From J061 sp003695725 [NCBI: Candidatus Schekmanbacteria bacterium] (lineage in GTDB: Bacteria > Schekmanbacteria > GWA2-38-11): 6,294 nucleotides of DNA. Under the pieces are notes generated by a model. It was not told the origin of the DNA, did not search any database, and worked only from the letters and a program-made list of their open reading frames with translations. Within the stretch, counting starts at the first letter, position 1. Each line of letters opens with the position of its first letter. This document shows, piece after piece, positions 4,054 through 6,294 of the stretch. The stretch is taken from assembly GCA_003695725.1 (NCBI GenBank), contig RFHX01000343.1, forward strand, positions 1 through 6,294, written 5' to 3'. A program made the translations under genes and the position numbers.

Positions 4054-5823
4054 ATGAAACATTCAAAAGTAGTTTTAATTCTATTTATTTCAGTTTTTCT
4101 TATTATCCTTTTATCCCCTTGGAGCATTGCTGATGAAAAAAATACACAGAAAGAATCGTATTCAAAAATAGAAGCACTCGATGGCTCTTATTGGATTCAG
4201 GTCAACGAAGATGGTTTTGGCGATGAAAATAATGTGGCAGTTGTTGCAATGAAGGAATATCAAAACAATCTATATGCTTTGGTTCGAAATGACAAAGAAG
4301 GTGCGGAGGTTTGGCGTTTTGATGGAAAACATTGGGAACAAGTGCTATTCCCAAATAATGTGGAAAACGGAATCTATAACAACTATTTTATCAACTCTCA
4401 TATGGGGGCTATGGAAGTTTTCAAAGGAAAGCTTTATGTTGGATTTTCATCAGGAGTTCAGGGATATTATCTCAAGTCCTCCGGATGTGAAATATGGCGA
4501 TATGACGGCTCAAAATGGGAACCGGTAGTTTCCGATAAAAAAGATGTTGATGAAAAAGGCATAATCAGCGCTATTTCAGGATGTAAAGACAAAGACGGTG
4601 AAACAACGGCAATCTTTATTGATAGTTCAAAAAAATGGGAAAAGAACCGGTGGAAAGGAGGAGTTTTACAGATAACATCTGGCAGGGGAAGATTTAGAAG
4701 ATTTGATATTGTCTCAAATACAGAAAATACCTTAATAGTTCAGCAAAATGAAATTGGCGGCAATAGGGGAAAGGAATATACAGTATGTAAAGAAAAACAT
4801 TACATAAATCCATTCCCTCTGCATGAATATGATCTCCCGCCAGTTTCAGCAGGAGACAGTTATGAAATAGGAATGGGAAACGATGAAAACGGCTTTGGAG
4901 ATTACTTTAACAAAGCTATTTCAAGTATGGTTGTCTTTGAAGGCAAACTCTATGCAAGCACAGTGTTAAATTATGATTATGGCGGACAGGTATGGTATAC
5001 AATAGATGGAGAAAATTGGAAAATTACAAATCCTCCTCGAAGTTTAGGACTTTTTCATGATGACCCAAATTATCCCGATTCAAAAAAGCCGGTAACAAGA
5101 GGAATACCGAGTCTCGGCGTATGTGATATTGAAGGGGAACCTAATCTTTATGCCGGCACTCTCGGCTCAGATGGAAATCTTGGGGGATGTGCACGCTTTG
5201 CAAAACTTACAATTTCAGGCTGGGAACTAATTGTAGATTCAAGTATCGATGAAAATGATACAGGAACAAATGAAAATGGATTTGGTTCAGGTATGGAGTG
5301 CAATATGTTTAATGGCAATTTCAATGTCTGGAGCCAAGCTTGTTTTAAAAAGAAGCTGTTTGTCGGAATACAATCAATTGCAGGTGCAAGGGTTTTATAT
5401 ACCAAAACAGCAAGCCCCAAAGACGGAAGTTGGTTTTACAGTGTAGGAGGCAATGGGAAACTCCCTGCAGGATTTGACGGAAAGACCAACAAAGGCGCTT
5501 CAATGGTAATGAAAAAACCTGTTTTTGAAACCATCGCGGTTCAGCTTTTTCCATATGGCGATTATCTTTATGCAGGGCTCGTTCGTCTTTATATGCCGCT
5601 TATGGGTGCAGGCGCTGAAACTTTGACTGGCTCTCAGATATGGAAGACGAAAGATGGAATAAACTGGGTCGAAGTAACAAAGAACGGTTTTGGCGATAAA
5701 ACAATTCTTAACTTTCAATCATTTTGTGTATATAAAGATAATCTCTATGTCTCAGGAAGCAGAGCGGCAAACACTGTTGGAGGAGGACTTGGGGGAACAA
5801 AAATCTTTAAACTTCTAAAATAA
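4054..5823 (+). CDS. Secreted beta-propeller-like repeat protein with inserted domain
   Basis: A 589-residue protein. Residues 1-26 are a signal peptide: two lysines, a hydrophobic core (VVLILFISVFLIILL) and a probable signal peptidase I site after SIA (24-26), so it is exported. The rest is built of degenerate repeats in which a hydrophobic stretch, then LYxG/LYAS, then xIW or VW and DGxxW recur: LYALV with DGKHW (90-94), LYVGF with DGSKW (151-155), LYAST with DGENW (318-322), LYAGT (365-369), LFVGI (435-439), and LYAGL with DGINW (534-538), closing with LYVSG. Four copies of (N/D)GFG(D/S) occur at 53, 279, 408 and 544. This is typical of six- to seven-bladed beta-propellers of the BNR/kelch kind. 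Residues ~187-245 interrupt the repeats with a separate module (SSKKWxxNxWKGG, ITSGRG, IVSNTxNTLIV). No catalytic residues are evident; binding of a glycan or protein outside the membrane is plausible. Divergent from the redox operon, so probably functionally separate. Confidence 0.85.
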   Translation: MKHSKVVLILFISVFLIILLSPWSIADEKNTQKESYSKIEALDGSYWIQVNEDGFGDENNVAVVAMKEYQNNLYALVRNDKEGAEVWRFDGKHWEQVLFPNNVENGIYNNYFINSHMGAMEVFKGKLYVGFSSGVQGYYLKSSGCEIWRYDGSKWEPVVSDKKDVDEKGIISAISGCKDKDGETTAIFIDSSKKWEKNRWKGGVLQITSGRGRFRRFDIVSNTENTLIVQQNEIGGNRGKEYTVCKEKHYINPFPLHEYDLPPVSAGDSYEIGMGNDENGFGDYFNKAISSMVVFEGKLYASTVLNYDYGGQVWYTIDGENWKITNPPRSLGLFHDDPNYPDSKKPVTRGIPSLGVCDIEGEPNLYAGTLGSDGNLGGCARFAKLTISGWELIVDSSIDENDTGTNENGFGSGMECNMFNGNFNVWSQACFKKKLFVGIQSIAGARVLYTKTASPKDGSWFYSVGGNGKLPAGFDGKTNKGASMVMKKPVFETIAVQLFPYGDYLYAGLVRLYMPLMGAGAETLTGSQIWKTKDGINWVEVTKNGFGDKTILNFQSFCVYKDNLYVSGSRAANTVGGGLGGTKIFKLLK

Positions 5824-5833
5824 AATAGCTCAT

Positions 5834-6292
5834 CTAATTATTAGAAAAAAAATTTCTTATTTTATGCCATAAGCCGCTTCCAATCATTTCGTCTGCAATT
5901 TTTAAAATATGCTTCACATTTTCCAACACATCACTGTCTCCGGGCCAATTTCTTTGGAGAATTTCAGGATCTATAGAATTGGTTATCTTATTTATCAGAT
6001 AAGCGGCAATTACAATATCGTCTGCATAACCAAATGCACCAAGTATTGCTTCAGGCATAAGGTCGAATGGAAGAACGAAGTATCCGATGGCAAAAGCAAT
6101 TTTTCTTTTTTCTTCTATAGGCACATCTTTATCCATCATCAGTTTACAAAGGAGATAAAAAAGGTCCGGGGCAAGAAGGATATATTCTTGCCATTTAGAA
6201 TCTTTCCCTGAATCAGATTTCAGCCACTCAAGAACTTTTTTTCTTAAATTTAAATAAAAATCTTCATTTTCTTTTGATCCTAAATTATACAT
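5834..6292 (-). CDS. DUF1232 (YkvA-like) small protein, possibly 5'-partial
   Basis: This encodes 152 residues from an ATG at 6292, two bases from the window edge; no RBS can be seen and the frame stays open to the edge, so the true start may lie beyond. Residues ~63-103 carry the DUF1232 signature: KIAFAIGYFVLPFDLMPEAI, then LGAFGYADDIVIAAYLI, with the conserved PxDLxPE (75-81) and GYxDD (88-92) motifs. The moderately hydrophobic helices in that stretch suggest membrane association rather than clear transmembrane spans. DUF1232 is widespread in bacteria and its biochemical role is not established. The N-terminal ~60 residues are helical and charged; the C-terminal helix ends KIRNFFSNN. It is convergent with the propeller-protein gene, the two stops being 10 bp apart, with no convincing terminator in between. 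The family call is firm; the function is unknown. Confidence 0.85.
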   Translation of the reverse strand: MYNLGSKENEDFYLNLRKKVLEWLKSDSGKDSKWQEYILLAPDLFYLLCKLMMDKDVPIEEKRKIAFAIGYFVLPFDLMPEAILGAFGYADDIVIAAYLINKITNSIDPEILQRNWPGDSDVLENVKHILKIADEMIGSGLWHKIRNFFSNN

Positions 6293-6294
6293 AT

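Noticed and set aside
5824-5870. Possible bidirectional terminator between the convergent genes
   Set aside because: CTAATTATTAG at 5834-5844 is palindromic but leaves no usable loop, and AGAAA/TTTCT gives only a short A/T stem. It is not a supportable terminator.

Overview
The window is AT-rich bacterial DNA with compact gene spacing, purine-rich Shine-Dalgarno sites (AAAGGAGG, GAGGAG) and one clear rho-independent terminator. It looks like chromosome from an anaerobic or facultatively anaerobic, uncultured-type bacterium. That view rests on a clostridial-type 2[4Fe-4S] ferredoxin, two DUF169 proteins and a pair of small cysteine-conserving proteins. The sequence alone does not allow a species-level call. 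No RNA gene, mobile element or CRISPR array is visible.

Left edge (1-764, minus): a short-chain dehydrogenase/reductase of the retinol-dehydrogenase-like type, cut by the window end. A perfect 12-bp hairpin with a T-tract (781-819) sits directly against its ribosome-binding site.

Centre (841-3904, minus): five genes read right to left as one apparent operon. In transcription order they are (1) a DUF169 protein with a C-terminal protochlorophyllide-reductase-type (PCP_red) helical domain, (2) a stand-alone DUF169 protein, (3) a 2[4Fe-4S] ferredoxin, and (4, 5) two tandem paralogous ~175-residue proteins sharing four invariant cysteines. Gaps are 21-58 bp and the only terminator is after the last gene. 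The likely theme is a small iron-sulfur redox module in which the ferredoxin passes electrons among the DUF169 and cysteine-containing partners. Its substrate is unknown, and the module as a whole is the most interesting content here.

Right (4054-5823, plus): a divergent gene for a secreted ~589-residue beta-propeller-like protein, with an inserted domain between its second and third clear repeats. A 149-bp AT-rich region (3905-4053) separates it from the operon and probably carries both promoters.

Right edge (5834-6292, minus): a DUF1232 (YkvA-type) small protein, convergent with the propeller gene and only 10 bp from it; its 5' end may lie outside the window. There is no gene-free stretch longer than 300 bp.
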